Origin: Halichondria panicea
Taxonomy: Eukaryota; Porifera; Demospongiae; Suberitida; Halichondriidae
Length of the DNA stretch: 64,000 nt
Reading direction: 5' to 3'
Assembly: GCF_963675165.1 (NCBI RefSeq)
Contig: NC_087391.1
Coordinates: 2,933,001-2,997,000, forward strand
The notes under the pieces were generated by a model, which was given only the letters and a program-made list of their open reading frames with translations, was not told the origin of the DNA and ran no database searches. The position numbers and the translations under genes were made by a program. Numbering within the stretch: the first letter of the stretch is position 1; each line of letters opens with the position of its first letter. This document shows positions 1 through 13,400 of this stretch, piece after piece.

Positions 1-3000
1 TTTAGGTCGTATACTTCAATATGCTTGTTGGTAAATCATGTGGTATCACCCCAAGCCAAAGAAAATTAGTCATACATCAGCTGGTAGAATTTAGTGCTAG
101 AAAAAAGTTAAATTAAAGAGCACCACTAAAGATCCCTTTTTTGGGAATACGCTAAGCGTTACAGAAATTTTAATTTTAGGCATACATTCCCTTATGATTG
201 GTAATCACCCCAAGAGCATTAGTTTTGGATCAGGTGGATGTATAGCTTTTGTGTGCATGAATGTGTAGTCACCTATTTTTACCTCATAATTGTTATTGGC
301 CCGGTAGTAGATTGTGGTGAAGGGCCTGTAGGCCCGAGATATTTAACTACTACAAATGCTGTTTCATCTATATTTTATATAGCAATACCTCGCAAGCCAA
401 AACTTACTGAGTACGCTGAAGAAAAGAAGACAGAAGAATACCCCTCCTCTCTACACCCCTACACGTCACCGCCCTCGTAAATGTTATCGGCTGTTCCGGC
501 TATATATACACCCTTGTATACCTCACCAGCTTCTCTCCATCTAAGACTGTCTGATTAGAGTGCTAAACTAATCATAATTATAGCTGTATAATAATCATTT
601 TTATCGTGTAAGTTTTTGTTAATGTTGTTCGGTTTGATCCCACTCGTTTTACACTTAGAAAGCAACTGGCAGTGCTGTGGAGTGTTTTTGCTGTCTCCAA
701 GTGTATGTAATTATACTTAATGAATTGGAAATTGAAATGTACGCTCACCAGCCTAGTATATATATATATAGTACAATTGATTCATCAAAAGTGAAAACAA
801 TAAATTATTATTAAGAAAGTTACATGGTGTATTATGTATCTTGTCGTATGAATGATCATGGTTATTGCCTCAAACTAGTGGACTTCTTGATGGTTTTCTT
901 TTTCATTTAATTAAGTTGGCAGCAAAAGAGAAGCCTCTGAGTGTCACAAATACATTCACAATTTCAGGGAACTAAGCATCCTCTGATGATTTTATATCTA
1001 CTGTGAAACAAGTATCCAATACCACTAGCTCTGCACATTCTCCTTACTATTACCATGTACCACCAATGCACTGTTGTGTTGATTGTGTCTCTTTCCCTCT
1101 TCTTTCACCGCTTATGCAATGAGTTTTCCTCATTTTGAGGCAAGAAAAGAAGACAAGAAAGCGAGGCGCGGATGTTTTCCGAGGCCCACTTCCGTTTCCA
1201 ATCCCTCTCTCCTACATCTATGCTCTTATATAGTGCGGCATGTATGCCACACACATGTATGTATGTAAAATTTCATTTTGTGTGGGATATAACAAATGTT
1301 CCAATGTTCCTCTGTCAGTTGGTGTAACACTCTCTACCTTATTAAGATTCTCTATCTACTTGTGTGCCATGTACGACGGGCATGGTTCAGGTACTTACAT
1401 TTACTGTCCTACAGTCCTTAATTAATTATCTGTGGCTATAGTGGCAATACATTCACCGATTTCAAGTGCTAAATCAAGTCGGTGGGCACGTGAAATCAAT
1501 CAATGGACTGGACTCTGTCAAGGGAATCGTTTCAACTACATGTACATGTATTACAGTAAAGAAACTTCCAAACTGTTTGTCAAACCAAGCAATTTCTCGT
1601 AAAGGCTACAATGCGATGGAAGTAAAGACATAACTCTGTCAATGTAGTTGTGGGTGGGGCTCAATCTTTGCGATCTTAACCAGTTGGGTCAAGCACTACT
1701 CCTCTTTCATTAACTCGATCCGACTTAATTATAGTTGAGTTAAGTATAATTATATAATCACACCGATAAATTCCATCTCCACCGAGGCATCAGCACCTGC
1801 GGTGCTTTCATTTTACCAGCACTTTAGATGGCAAAGCGAGCTTTCTTGTTAGCATCATGCAGCCTTCACTAGGAAAACTGGTTGTTTGTGGGAATTGCTC
1901 TCTTCACCCAGAAACTGAAACCCCTGTAGCGAGATTGGATACCAACTAGCTAGCTCCCTTTCTGCTCTTGCTACTACTAAACCACCAGTCCATTGATTGA
2001 CTTCACGTGCCCACCGACAGTATGATACTGCGTAAGTCACCAAGCGCTGCAAAGGCTCTTCTAAATTGATCCCACTATGTTTTAACACAGTGGGCTTCAT
2101 CCACTATTAATGCCACAAGCTTCGAGCATATCTCTGGAGCACATCTCTATATATCAAGCATTGTTCATAATGTTCTCCAGAGTTATAAATACTAACTGCA
2201 CTACTCCATCAAGCTTGTTGCTTATTGGTCGAGTTGTGCCTCTCCTACAAATTCTGCTTTCAACCGCTCCGAGTAAATTTAGAACTTCGATCAACCATGA
2301 TGAGAAATGACAAAGGGCTTATATATACAACAAAACAATACTTCCAGACGAATCTGGATGTGGCACGTATTAATCTGTTATAATCAGCATTCAAAAATTA
2401 ATCTGCATTCATTACTTATTACCTTTCAGTTTGTCAAAGACAAGTGGCAGAACAGCATATAATTATGATAGATTTTCCAGGAAGTGATACAAATAATTTT
2501 GTCATGGCCTTCAACTAACTTGAGGACAGCTTCCAACAGTTTATCTTTGATTCCTAGTTGTCGGGCACTGTCAGATAGCTTCCATCTCTATTTCTTCACA
2601 CTGCAAACGCATGCACACCCCCGTAGTATTGTTGTGTTTGCGGTTACCGCAAACATGTCACAACTAACCACTCGCTGAGTCAGCTAAAACGAGTTCTACA
2701 TTGGAACTTGACCAGGCATTCTTTCGAACGGCTGGTCTCGAGGCTAACCAACTAAATGTTGTGTGGAACACACATTTGGCAAGGGGGCAATTGCCCCCCC
2801 CCCCTTTTTTTTCTGGATCTCTACTACCAGTCTCAGCTCTAGCTAGGCAGGCTAGCTACGTTCTTTGTGTCTCTATTGGTGAATTACAGTTACATGCATG
2901 TGCAAACAAATATGGGTGGGGCATTCAGGGTTCTGCCCAGGAATTTTGAGAGGTGGTCAAAAATGATGGGGGAAAATTCGCCCATGCAGGGGGTGTGTAC

Positions 3001-3530
3001 GGGAAGGGGGACACAAATTTGAACATGCATGACTTGTGTTGTAAGCCATGTAAGTATACAGCTGAAATAATTATATATGTACATAGTTGTACTTGCATCA
3101 GTACAGTATGGTGCTATACTTCATCACAGGGTCATGATCAGTATACTTGGAAGTATTAACTGCATGCACCCAGTTGCATGCTCACTCTCTAGCTTGTATT
3201 TCCCTTAGCAGGTGGTCCAACTCCTTGGTTTAAGGCAGAGTATAGCTAGCTAGCTAGCTGCAGTACTCCTCGAACTCAACAGAGCCATGCTGCAGCTTCA
3301 AATTAATTGTTCTGGTCATGTGCAGTAGAGTTCAATTAATAGTTAGCTCTATATAAGGCACATCAAGACAGTAAAACTGGTAAGCGAAGACTAGCCAGTA
3401 CTTATAGAATGTAAAGCAGTGGTCGGAAGGCTAAGTGGTGGTCGCAGCTTACCTAAACGACCACTGTAGGCAGAACCCTGGGCATTGTAAAATGGGTGGG
3501 TATGATTGCATGCTCACATTTGGCCACAAA
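1..3530. other. Intergenic region, no gene recognised
   Basis: No open frame here resembles a known protein; the longest frames are about 80 codons and look random. The stretch holds AT-rich unique sequence, short hairpin-type repeat fragments such as a family C-like piece near 2700-2745, a C/T homopolymer run near 2796-2812, and the inverted repeat listed separately at 1473-2024. A short motif at 1774-1812 also recurs at 30841, 31975, 35482 and 38911. Confidence 0.6.
1473..2024. repeat. Inverted-repeat element, about 550 bp
   Basis: A segment of about 38 bases near 1475-1515, with core GTCGGTGGGCACGTGAA, returns in reverse complement near 1983-2020 with very few mismatches. The interior includes the hairpin motif shared with family B. 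This looks like a small non-autonomous element, but no target-site duplication could be fixed, so its true ends are uncertain. Confidence 0.55.
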
Positions 3531-4341
3531 TAGGGTTTCATACAGAGGGGTGGGAGCCCTGGGATTTCCCTCCTGGAAATATGAAAAATTAAAATGATGT
3601 CATACCAAATTGTACAGTGATTCAGATATGATTATTCCAGTTAAGAAAAAGCGTCTTACATGTATAGCGGGTAATTTTCGTGGGGTAAAATATTGGTTAT
3701 TTTCGTGGGCAAGCTGACCTCCACGAATTTTAACGAAGGCGTGGCTTACCAGAACGTAGTGCAGGCAACGAGTCACGAAAACCACCGTTTTTTGCAACTT
3801 GAATATTTTAACCCGCGAAACTTACCCGTTATACGGTATCCATTTGATCTAGCACATGGTACAGTTCAGACGGGAGATTACATACAATGTACACAAAATG
3901 CATGTATACATGCAATTATTATTATGATACCCTTTGAAATTTAAATCTTACAACCCCTATAAGCAGTGCATGTACATAGTGGGACCATAGGCTTTGTGTA
4001 CACACACTAGAGGTCAATTTGAGTACCTTTTCTGTTTTGCTTAAAACATTTTTTTGCCTGGTGAGGTGAAGGTGTACAATGCAGTAAGAACGGGTGTCTC
4101 TATATATTCACTGGACTGGACCACTCGACTGGACTACTGTTCTCTAAGATTTTTCGACAAAATTACAGTAGATATACTATAGTATAGCTATAGTACAAAA
4201 ACCTCCAATTAATTGCACCTTTATTAAACAAACATTCTGCCAAATTTTCTCCGGGGGAAATACCCCCGGACCCCCAAATTTTCACCAGCGTATGGCCGTC
4301 GTCATTCCCCCCCTTGGCTAAAAATCCTGTATGAAACCCTA
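3531..4341. mobile_element. hAT-like non-autonomous element
   Basis: The left end TAGGGTTTCATACAG is matched base for base by the reverse complement at the right end. Subterminal G/C runs (GGGGTGGGAGCCC on the left, CCCCCCCTT on the right) are the pattern seen at the ends of the other hAT-like elements in this window. A family D palindrome lies inside it at 3661-3837. No clear target-site duplication was found. Confidence 0.55.
3661..3837. repeat. Family D palindromic MITE, copy 1
   Basis: The left end reads TATAGCGGGTAATTTTCGTG and the right end closes with TTACCCGTTATACGGTA, its approximate reverse complement. Inside are paired TTCGTGG/CCACGAA blocks, so one strand can fold over most of its length. 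It sits within the hAT-like element at 3531-4341. Other copies start at 21821, 41679, 43554 and 45740. Confidence 0.7.
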
Positions 4342-4379
4342 ATTATAGAGTTGATGCTGGTATAATGGGACGGTGGGTA

Positions 4380-6788
4380 TTATGAGACACTTTATTCATT
4401 ACCTGCTCATAGGTTACAACTACATGCCAACAGCTGGTGCATAGAATAGCTTTACATTTACATTTTACCGGATGGAATAGGCTGCTAGCAGAGGCTGCTA
4501 GCTTGGACTTTACTATTGGGAGGGGCTAGTTTTACTTGGAACGTGAGCCTGGTTATTAGACCATGTGGAATCATATCTGAATTGCATGATAATTATAAAG
4601 AGAACACACTTGATTGTAAGTAATTTTGAATATTATATCTTAGATGGCAGCTAAACGCAAGCAGTGGAGTAGAGTAAGCATGGAAACTGCTGTGTCTCAA
4701 GTACAAAATGAGGGAATGTTGCTAAGAGAAGCATCCAGAATGTACAATGTTCCCCTGGAGACGCTTAGGAGAAGGGTCAATGGAAGTGTAGCAATCGATT
4801 GTCGACCTGGGCCGAAAACTGTGTTAACTAAGGACGAAGAGACAAAACTGGCCAAATACTTGCTTAAGATGTGTGAAATGGGGTTTGGAATAACCCATGG
4901 GTTTGGCGTACTCTATTGTCGAGAAAAGCCAGCGGTCACACCCTTTCCAAAATGGAAGTGCCGGAAGAGCTTGGTTCGAGGGGTTTATGAGACGAAGGCC
5001 CACTCTAACAGTTAGATCTCCTCAGGCATTATCATATTGTTGAGCTATTTCTGCTAACAAAGAAACTATTAACGACCTCTTTGGAAAACTAGGGTCTCTT
5101 TATAATCTGGTATCAAAGCCTATGCAAATATACAATTGTGATGAAACCGGAGTAACAATTGTTTTTAAGCCACATAGAGTCATTGCGGAATTGGGTAGGA
5201 GACATGTGTATGCTGTTTCTTTTGCTGAAAGAGGGAAGACACACACTATTCTCTCTTGTGTCTCAGCAACAGGATTTGTAGTGCCCCCAATGATGATATA
5301 CCCACGAAAAACATGTGTGCCTGATAAACTAAAAGAAGGAGCATTCTCTAACACCCTGTTTAAAGGCAGTGAGAGCGGCTGGGTCAATTCCGTGCTATTT
5401 TGTGAATGGTTTGAATTTTTTTAAGCAGCATACCTCCAATTCGTCCGGTTTTGCTAATACAAGATGGCCATAGCTCTCATACTTCCATTGAATTGATTGA
5501 GATGGCCCGTGCAAATGGAGTGTGCCTGCTATGTTTGCCAGCCCATACCTCGCACATTCTCCAGCCTCTAGATATTGGGGTTTTCAAATCGTTTAAATCA
5601 AGTTTCAATAAGGCTTGTGGTAACTACATGAAGCAAAATCCTGGAAGAGTTATCACTACTGATATTCTGGCCTCGATGGTGGGAGAAGCATATACAACAG
5701 GTTTCACTCCATTGAATATTTTGAGCGGCTTTAAAAAAGACAGGAATTTTTATCCTTTTAATCCAAGCTCTGTGGATGATAGGCAACTGGCACCATCTAT
5801 TGCCCTCTCGAGAAAAGCAGACGGCCCACCCCTTCAAAAGGAAGACGATAATGAACAGCTGCTGCTTTTTTATCCTGAAAGAGAAAAGTGCTTTGCACGA
5901 CGATTTGAAGAAGGTTATGACATTCAAGACACGGAATACATTGCGTGGATTAAAATTAATCACCCAGAACGCTGCTTAAGTAATGTCAGTAGCTCAAGTA
6001 TGCCTGCTGCTTCAACCAACAGTAGTGGGACGTGTACAACTAATTCCAAATCCCCCGACTCTGAAGCTAAAGCATCTTGCAATGACCTCAGTGACATTCT
6101 TTCCCTGCCTAAACCTAAGGAGACACCAGGGCAGGGCGGAGAAGAAAGACTGGCATCAATAAAAAAACCGTTTGTGTCACAGATGCTGCCCACAAAGAGA
6201 AGAAAGAAAACGAACTGCAAAAGCTTGAAAGAAAACAACTCCGTGAGAAGAAAATAGCCGAAAAAAAAATACTTAAAAATCAAAAAAAGGAACAAAAAGC
6301 CAAACAAACAAAACATCAGGGCAAAGGTGTAGAAAGCCTTGTGGAAGGACTCACTCTAGACAGAGATGCAACTAGAGAAGATGCTGCTGAACATGATACA
6401 GAATATACAGAAGACACAAGAGATGATGCAATTTGTCCAACGTGTGGTAAAGTATATTCTGAGGATTCAGATTTATGGGTCTGTTGTGACAAATGTGTAC
6501 GTTGGTATGACTTTAAATATGCACGAAGTTGAGAAGCAGGAGTCGTCTCCCGGACAGTTATGTTTGTGATTTATGTAAATAACTAAAATAATGTTCGTCC
6601 CTTAATTAGAACGTCTGTCCCTAAATGCCCACTGATGGCACTATTCATATTTGTAAAAATTGTGTGTAAAGTAATAGATTATCTTAAATATTCTGTTATG
6701 GTTTTTGATACATAATTATGTGTATATCTTTTTGTGCTAAAAATTTTAGGTGAAAGCAACTAAGTATAGTGGAGTTATTGTCTCATAA
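4380..6788 (+). mobile_element. Decayed pogo/Tigger-type DNA transposon
   Basis: The broken transposase at 4644-6582 is flanked by a 10-base inverted repeat, TTATGAGACA at 4380-4389 and TGTCTCATAA at 6779-6788. Similarity fades outside these bases, so they may be the eroded terminal repeats of a 2.4-kb element. The size suits a pogo-like transposon. The ends are an inference; the coding content is clear. Confidence 0.55.
4644..6582 (+). pseudogene. Pogo/Tigger-like transposase, broken, with C-terminal PHD-like finger
   Basis: This encodes a cut-and-paste transposase of the pogo branch of the Tc1/mariner group. The N-terminus (4644-4890) is a psq-type helix-turn-helix (LLREASRMYNVPLETLRRRV). 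The DDE_1 core shows its first Asp in YNCDETGV (about 5140) and its second in LIQDGHSSH (about 5460), followed by LPAHTSHILQPLD. A lysine/glutamate-rich stretch precedes a C-terminal cysteine cluster, CPTCGKVY then WVCCDKC then CDLCK, which reads as a PHD-like finger ending in TAA at 6580-6582. The frame is broken: a shift near 4900, an in-frame TGA at 5041, a shift in a T run near 5420, a shift near an A run at about 6165, and a shift near 6514. Two breaks fall in homopolymers, so sequencing error could account for part of the damage. No intron is needed. As read it is not functional. Confidence 0.85.
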
Positions 6789-7496
6789 CCGCCGCGGTTA
6801 CTCTATGCAATACAGGTATTGGATAAATCGTTTCCCCTCTGACAAGAGTACTCACATTAGGTATCCTTTGCTTCTCTTATCCAGGTGGGCAAACCTTGAG
6901 TACAAACGCCTTATTTGACTCTCCGAAACTGCATGGAGTTGCATGAAAAATGTTTGAACAGATAGCTAGCAGTTTACACAAAGTTACTTACATCCAGTTT
7001 CATCGTGAATCTGCTGATAATCGTCTTCAGTCAAGAAAGTATTCACATTTCCCATTATTGTTCAAGGCCAAGCTAGCTACAGTAGCTACGTACCTGGATG
7101 ACGTATTTGAGTGTCCAGACACAGAGTTCCATACCGGAAGTAAACAATGATTCGCACGTGATGAACTTTAATCTCATATGACGTCCCACCCATCTGTACC
7201 CCAAAGTGAAGTAAAGTGAAGGTAGTTTTAATGGTTGATCCTGACGTCAATGAATCACTGGACTACTATTAAAGAAGGTTTGGCAAGCCAATAGGTTCTA
7301 ATCTAGAACTTCAGAGCCTTTAACAGTATCCATCTATATAATTAAGGCTTAGATCTACGTCTGTTTAGCCTAGCCTAGCCAGTACATTATAACAGCTGTA
7401 GTTCCTGTAGTTTTATAATCATGCTTTTTGACTCCAGTAGTTTATAATCATGCTTTTTGTCCCCAGTTTTTAGTGCGAGCAAGTGTGTATACTACT
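6789..7496 (+). promoter_or_regulatory. Upstream region of the SOS gene, with a CRE-type palindrome
   Basis: The 700 bases ahead of the SOS start codon hold no credible gene. A perfect CREB/ATF-type palindrome TGACGTCA lies at 7242-7249, with a half-site TGACGTCC near 7179. Two copies of a 30-base unit containing TTTATAATCATGCTTTTTG lie at about 7410-7439 and 7440-7468, and each ends in a CCAG that resembles a splice acceptor. A non-coding 5' exon upstream is therefore possible. Promoter function is an inference from position only. Confidence 0.35.
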
Positions 7497-10400
7497 ATGA
7501 GTTCGAGTGTGATCGGAGCTTATGATTTTCTAAATGCCGAAAACAACACGAAGTGGAGTGGCTGGCTACAACCAGGTCTCCGTAAGGTATGTTCTGCTGT
7601 GCTTACTTGGTGGATTGATAGGGCAAGAAGTCACATTTGATCATAGATATGGGATAGGAAATGGAGCACGTGTGCACAATCACTTCTGTGTAATGCCAGA
7701 AGTTGATCCGTGTTTTGCCTCCAGACACCCCGCCAACCCAGCGGGAAATATTATTACTATCATTCACAGCTCCCCACTGGGACTCTTAGTCCTGTGCCGA
7801 GCATCCACGCCTATTGTGCATCATATAGAAGCGTTGTGTATCTCACCAAGAGCTTGAAAGCTTTCAAAAGCAGTTTTTTGAGTGTTGTATTATCATTTCG
7901 GCTCTATCTATAGCTAGTGGCTTTGTGTACCTTCTACGAGGAAAGGCTGTGACTACAGCACAAAATATTAATGATTCCCTTTTTCTTAAATAAATGGGCA
8001 TTGTATGCAAGTAAAATCAAAGCCACTTGGCCTTAGGTTGGTTATTTTTGTCTTAGTTAGCTGGTTTTGAAAAGGAGACTCGTTGTGTACCCATTTAGAA
8101 AGTTATATCAATGATTGAATGTATCTTTGTATAATATTCATTGATAGTTGGTTGATTCATTGTGTCGGCACAGTAATTTACGACAGAACTTTTCTTCATT
8201 TCCATAATTCTCTATCATGTCTGTGACGTAGCCTCCTTCACTGGCCTCCCCCGAAGAGAAGGCCTGCTACTGACTGCTTGCGCATGCGCTTGGATATTTT
8301 CCCTGTAAAATGTCCTTTGTTTGAATTTGTCACGAAAATATTCTGACAAAGTATTGAAAGTCATACACATAGCTATTATATAGCTAGCTAGCTAGAGACA
8401 GAGCTGTAGGTTTGTTGTACAGCTATTTTCTTTCTGGTAGAATCAGTAGCAGTAGTATATAGTAGACTTTTAACCAAGTTAGTATTTGATGGACGTGGCC
8501 TGTCCATATAGGCTCTTGTCAGCTTTTACTCCGTTCAGACGATTGTCATCTACACTGTTGCTGGCTGTGAGTCTTTTGTTAACATAGCAGGCTAAGGGTA
8601 GCTATCAGACTACTACCAGATGGGCTAGAAACCTTCAATGGAACCTTCTATCTACTTCCTTTAATCCACTTCCGTTTGTTGTGACATCATTGTTTTACTG
8701 ACTATAAACGTTGTTATCCGGATCCGCCAGATACCGGCAAAATATTAGCACATGCGCAAGCAGTCGATACCAGGCCCACTCTTCGAGGAAGTGCGGCCTG
8801 GGATCGAGGCTAGTCTGTGACTGTACTGGAATACTCAAGGGTACAGACAGAACTCTTCTCATTGTCGTCCAAGCTGCTTTTACTGCTTGGAGGGGTCTCA
8901 CCAACTATTGCTGCTACCTTGTTGTGACTGTTTCACTAGCCATTGCTAATACATGTAGCTAGTTTATAGCGTAGTACTAGCTAGAAGCATTGGCTGGAGG
9001 AAATTAAGAAAAAAACTTCGACCAAAACGCGGATCGTCAATGCCATCCCTTTCCCTTCTTAGAATTATCTATGACCAAAATTAGATAGAAACCACTGAAA
9101 ATAGGTTTTCTATTCACTGAACGACTGGATTGACCTTTGTCCTTGATTATGAGGTTATTAGATGTACTAAAGTAACGAGTGTTGCAAGCGTGCGCTTGCT
9201 AATGCCTCTCGCAATGTTTTTGCTTTCGCTCAAAAGTATTAGAGTGTTATAGAAGAGGTAAATAATTTGCAATGTAAAGGATCACTTAAGCTGCAAATGT
9301 GTAGTTCTACCTTGAATAAAGGTCGCGAGTAGAGATAGCCAATGTGCAAGTTCAAGCTTCTTAGCTTTTTCTCTGCTTTTATACAGCAACGAAGCTTTAA
9401 TGTCGAAATCTGTCACAATTAAAACTAATAACTAGTTGTGTGGAGGCTACATCCATTCTGTAAACGCAGTGCTATGGCATCCAGGTGAGTAGCCTCGATT
9501 CCAGGCCGCGAAGAGAAAGCGGCCTGGTATACATTGTATGCGCATGCGCATGCGCGTACATAAGTCATTACCCCAAAAAGGGGGTAATCCGTGTATTTGT
9601 GGATACTCAGGAACACATCATGCCTTTCCTATAACATCTGTAGCCTTACAGTGTAGGGTATCGTTAAGTAGAGACTTGACTTAGTACAATAAAGGGCGTG
9701 CTCTACTTGGCTTGATACAATAAAGGGTGTAAGAACACAGCCATCTTTGCATAATACTTCTATGTAACGGACTGTAACTTCAGAATACAAATAATATACG
9801 GTACTGACTGGGTCCCCTGATGAAGCTGTGGTAATATGGACCAGGTAAGTCTTCTGCTACTAAATCTTGCCTTTATGTTCGACAAGAAGTCATTGCTGAA
9901 GATAAAGAAGCTAATGAGTACTCCTGAAAGCTTTTATTAAGCTTTAACTCGACACTCAGAAACTTATTCACTCAAGATCTACTGATGTATTTAAGAGTCC
10001 ACCACTCTTCCTAAGCTGGCAGCTCTACATGTAGCTGTCTGAAAGCTGCCATTGTGGTCACATTGTCATACGTATTCTTCATTTTTGTAACTTTGTCTGG
10101 TTTTTACAATTTGTATGATGAAATTGTTGTCAATTATTTCGCGCATGCACATACAAGGTATACCAGGCCGCCTTTCGCACAAGGTATACCAGGCCGCCTT
10201 TCTCTTTGCGGCCTGGAATCGAGGCTACCAGGTGGTAGATCGACTCACATGTCACACACAGACAAACAAACTAGAGCACTAAAGTGCAAACCCTCGGCTG
10301 GTGACTTGATTATAAAGAAACCAGAAGAGTGATATAATGCAGTGCATATAGTGATGTTGTTATCATGATGACTTGCACAGCAATAAACTAAACCAGACTA

Positions 10401-13400
10401 ACGCATGCTGAGAACAGGTAGTGGTACTATAGGTATATGCACTGTGGATTAGGATCACAGCAAAGAAGCCTGGAATCTCAGAGAAGTATGGCTCCAGGTC
10501 CTGCATGGAGTAGGATGCCAGTCAGCTAAAGCAGCAGGAGCTAAGCTTTCTACTTTAGTGACCCTGTTCCATTGCTCCTGGTACGTACAGGCAGTTATAA
10601 GTAACGCATGTGCCAAGTTCTGTTCAAGCTACATTTTGCTCGCTTTTATTAGACAACGAAGCTTTAACACCGAAAGCTACCACTATTAGAAGCACTAACT
10701 TGTTGTGTGGAGGCTACCCACGCTGTAAACGCAGTGCTAGAGTATCCAGGTTAGCCTCGAGACCAGCCGTTCGTTATCTGAAAGAACGCCTGGTCAAGTT
10801 CCAATGTAGCACTCGTTCTAGTGGTCTAGGAATTTCTTGGACCGGTAATTGCCCGCACAAGGTGTATTACCCATGAATATCATTATGATGCTATAAAACG
10901 CTGACTCAGCTAGACAAGTTGCACATTAGAACTTGACCAGGCGTTCAACGAACGGCTGGTCTCGAGGCTATATCCAGGTACCGTAAGCGTTCTAATTATA
11001 GAACCAGCCTCGGTGAGGACGCCCTCTTTATAACGCCCATATACTACCAATTTTTTTGCACATTATTTCTAGAAAAATAAAATACTTGTTCTCTAAATTA
11101 GAACGATACGGTAAGCAGACCCACTGTCACAAGCTTCTTAGCTTTTCTCGTTTTTATTTGACAACGAAGGTTTAACATCAAATTCTACCACTAATAACTT
11201 GTTATGTGAAGGCTATCCATGCTGTAAACGCAGTGCTGTGGCATCCAGGTGAATAGATTCACCTATCACAAACAAACAAACCAAACAACTACTATAACCC
11301 GTGGCTGCCCACGCTCCTCGGGTTAACACTAGCTACTATACCTGTGGCTGCCCACGTGCGCCTCGGGTAATAAATAGTACCTTAAAGTGACATATTTTCA
11401 CAGGTAGATTTGAGATTTGTTATGTACGTGCATGTATGTATGTCACGCTCAGGATTATCGTGCTTCAGGAATCCGGAATTTGTTCAGGATTATCACGCTT
11501 CAGGAATCCGGAATTGGGTGTGGCTACACATTCGGTTAATGTTTAATACCTCCAAACTGATCTACTATTGGCATAATTATGCAGAGAATAAAAGCTACGC
11601 AGTAGCTGGAGAAGCTAGCTTAGGCTGTAGCTGTCTCATATGAACAAAGCCAACACGACACTACTCTTGGAAAGAGTTCTTGAGAGACTAATTCTAACCA
11701 AAAATGAATATTTTTTTGCTATTTCATAATTATATCCTAATCTCATTCTCTATAATTATTCTCTAGCAAGTCTACTTTTCTCCTTCTCTCTCCTAAAATT
11801 GTACAACTCTGCGCGAGGCTAATCATACATGTGTGTATATAATTGTCTCCATTTGGCAAATATCCATTGAGTCATCGTATTTCTCAAGGCTTTGAAACAA
11901 TGCATGCATAATAATCTCTGATGCGTTATGCAACATGTAGATCCAGAAGCAAGTTCAGCCTCGCCTGGAAATTAATGATGATGCACTCGCTTATCTAGAA
12001 CGCATGGTCTTCAGACTCCTTGCTCAGATGTGTGCCTCTCAGCCACATACACTCGCTGATGTTGAGTCGTATGTTCAGAAAAATTTTGCCACTCCCATTG
12101 ATACTTGGGCACTGAGTGATGCCAAGATGTTGATGGAAAGAGCTCAAAAAAAGAAAGTGTTGTTTGTGTTCCCAGTGGACAAGATGTTTCCTCAACTGCA
12201 GAAAGTAAGTTTGCATTGGGTCACATTGTTTGTAAATTCTTGGTTAGAATTGTTTTCTATACACAAGTATTTCAGATGCATATCCCTGAATTGCATATCC
12301 CTGAATTATTTAATTTACCTGTAGGAAGTGTTTGGTTACAAGATAGAGCTGAATTTGGTTCAGTTTATCATGGCTATTTTGGACTATGTCTCTGCTGACA
12401 TACTTAAGGTAAGGTCGCTCCTGTTGTATGAATTAGTTACATATGTACAAAACAAATACGTGTACGTGTGTTTTGTGCATCGAGGCATAGCTGCACGAAG
12501 AATACTTAAAAAAAGCTGACTGTGTGTGTATGTACTGTGTGTATGCACTGTATGTCTATCAGCTAGTAATCGCTCAACGGTTGCATTGTGACGAAAACTA
12601 ACAGCTTCAATTAATTCACTTTCTCTAGGACATGATGCGGGCCATTATTGGGTCATTATTGGGACATCGTAACCACACATACATGTGTATGGCAATTCCG
12701 TGTATAGTGAACCATTATGTCAGAATTAAAAAATCTTAGTACACGTACGTCAATAAAAAATACATCACTTTGGGGCTGAATGCATGTAGTTTTTCAATAT
12801 TTAGTTTTTCGTTGTCTAGGCTACAGGGTGATTTGTGGTTAAGATTACAAGGGTGACTGTAGATACCAAGCATTAATTAGCCCAATTATAATAATATGTA
12901 GTTTAATGTAGTTAACGAGGGAATACACTAACCGCGGCCTTACCTCGAAGTACACCATCATAGAGGCGTGGCTTCCGGTAACATGTATACCTACCGCATG
13001 CGCATCCAGTAGCATCCTGATTCCACGTGCTAAAGTACAGCTGCTGTCAGCGAGCCACAGACAAATTGGCTGCTTAAATTTTATGTATGGCTGATTATCT
13101 CAAGCTTAGCCTCTTCTCCAACCCTCCCTCTCCTTGATTGGCCCCACTGCGCTCTCTCAAGAACAGATAAAGGAAGCATCATCATGTACATGGAGCGCTC
13201 CTTTCTGTAAGCCCAGCCCAGGACTTGCCACATGTGGCTTACACTCAGCTCAACTTTAGGAAGCATGGTGCTCGCTAGCCCAGACGACAGGCCACTCAGG
13301 TACCCACACGCACAGTCCCGCCCAGGGCTCGTCCACACACAAGGAAGCCCAGCCCAGGACTTGCCACATGTGGCTTACACTCAGCTCAACTTTAGGAAGC

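Noticed and set aside
5598-6316. Minus-strand frames of about 120 codons over the transposase
   Set aside because: Antisense shadows of the pogo-like coding sequence.
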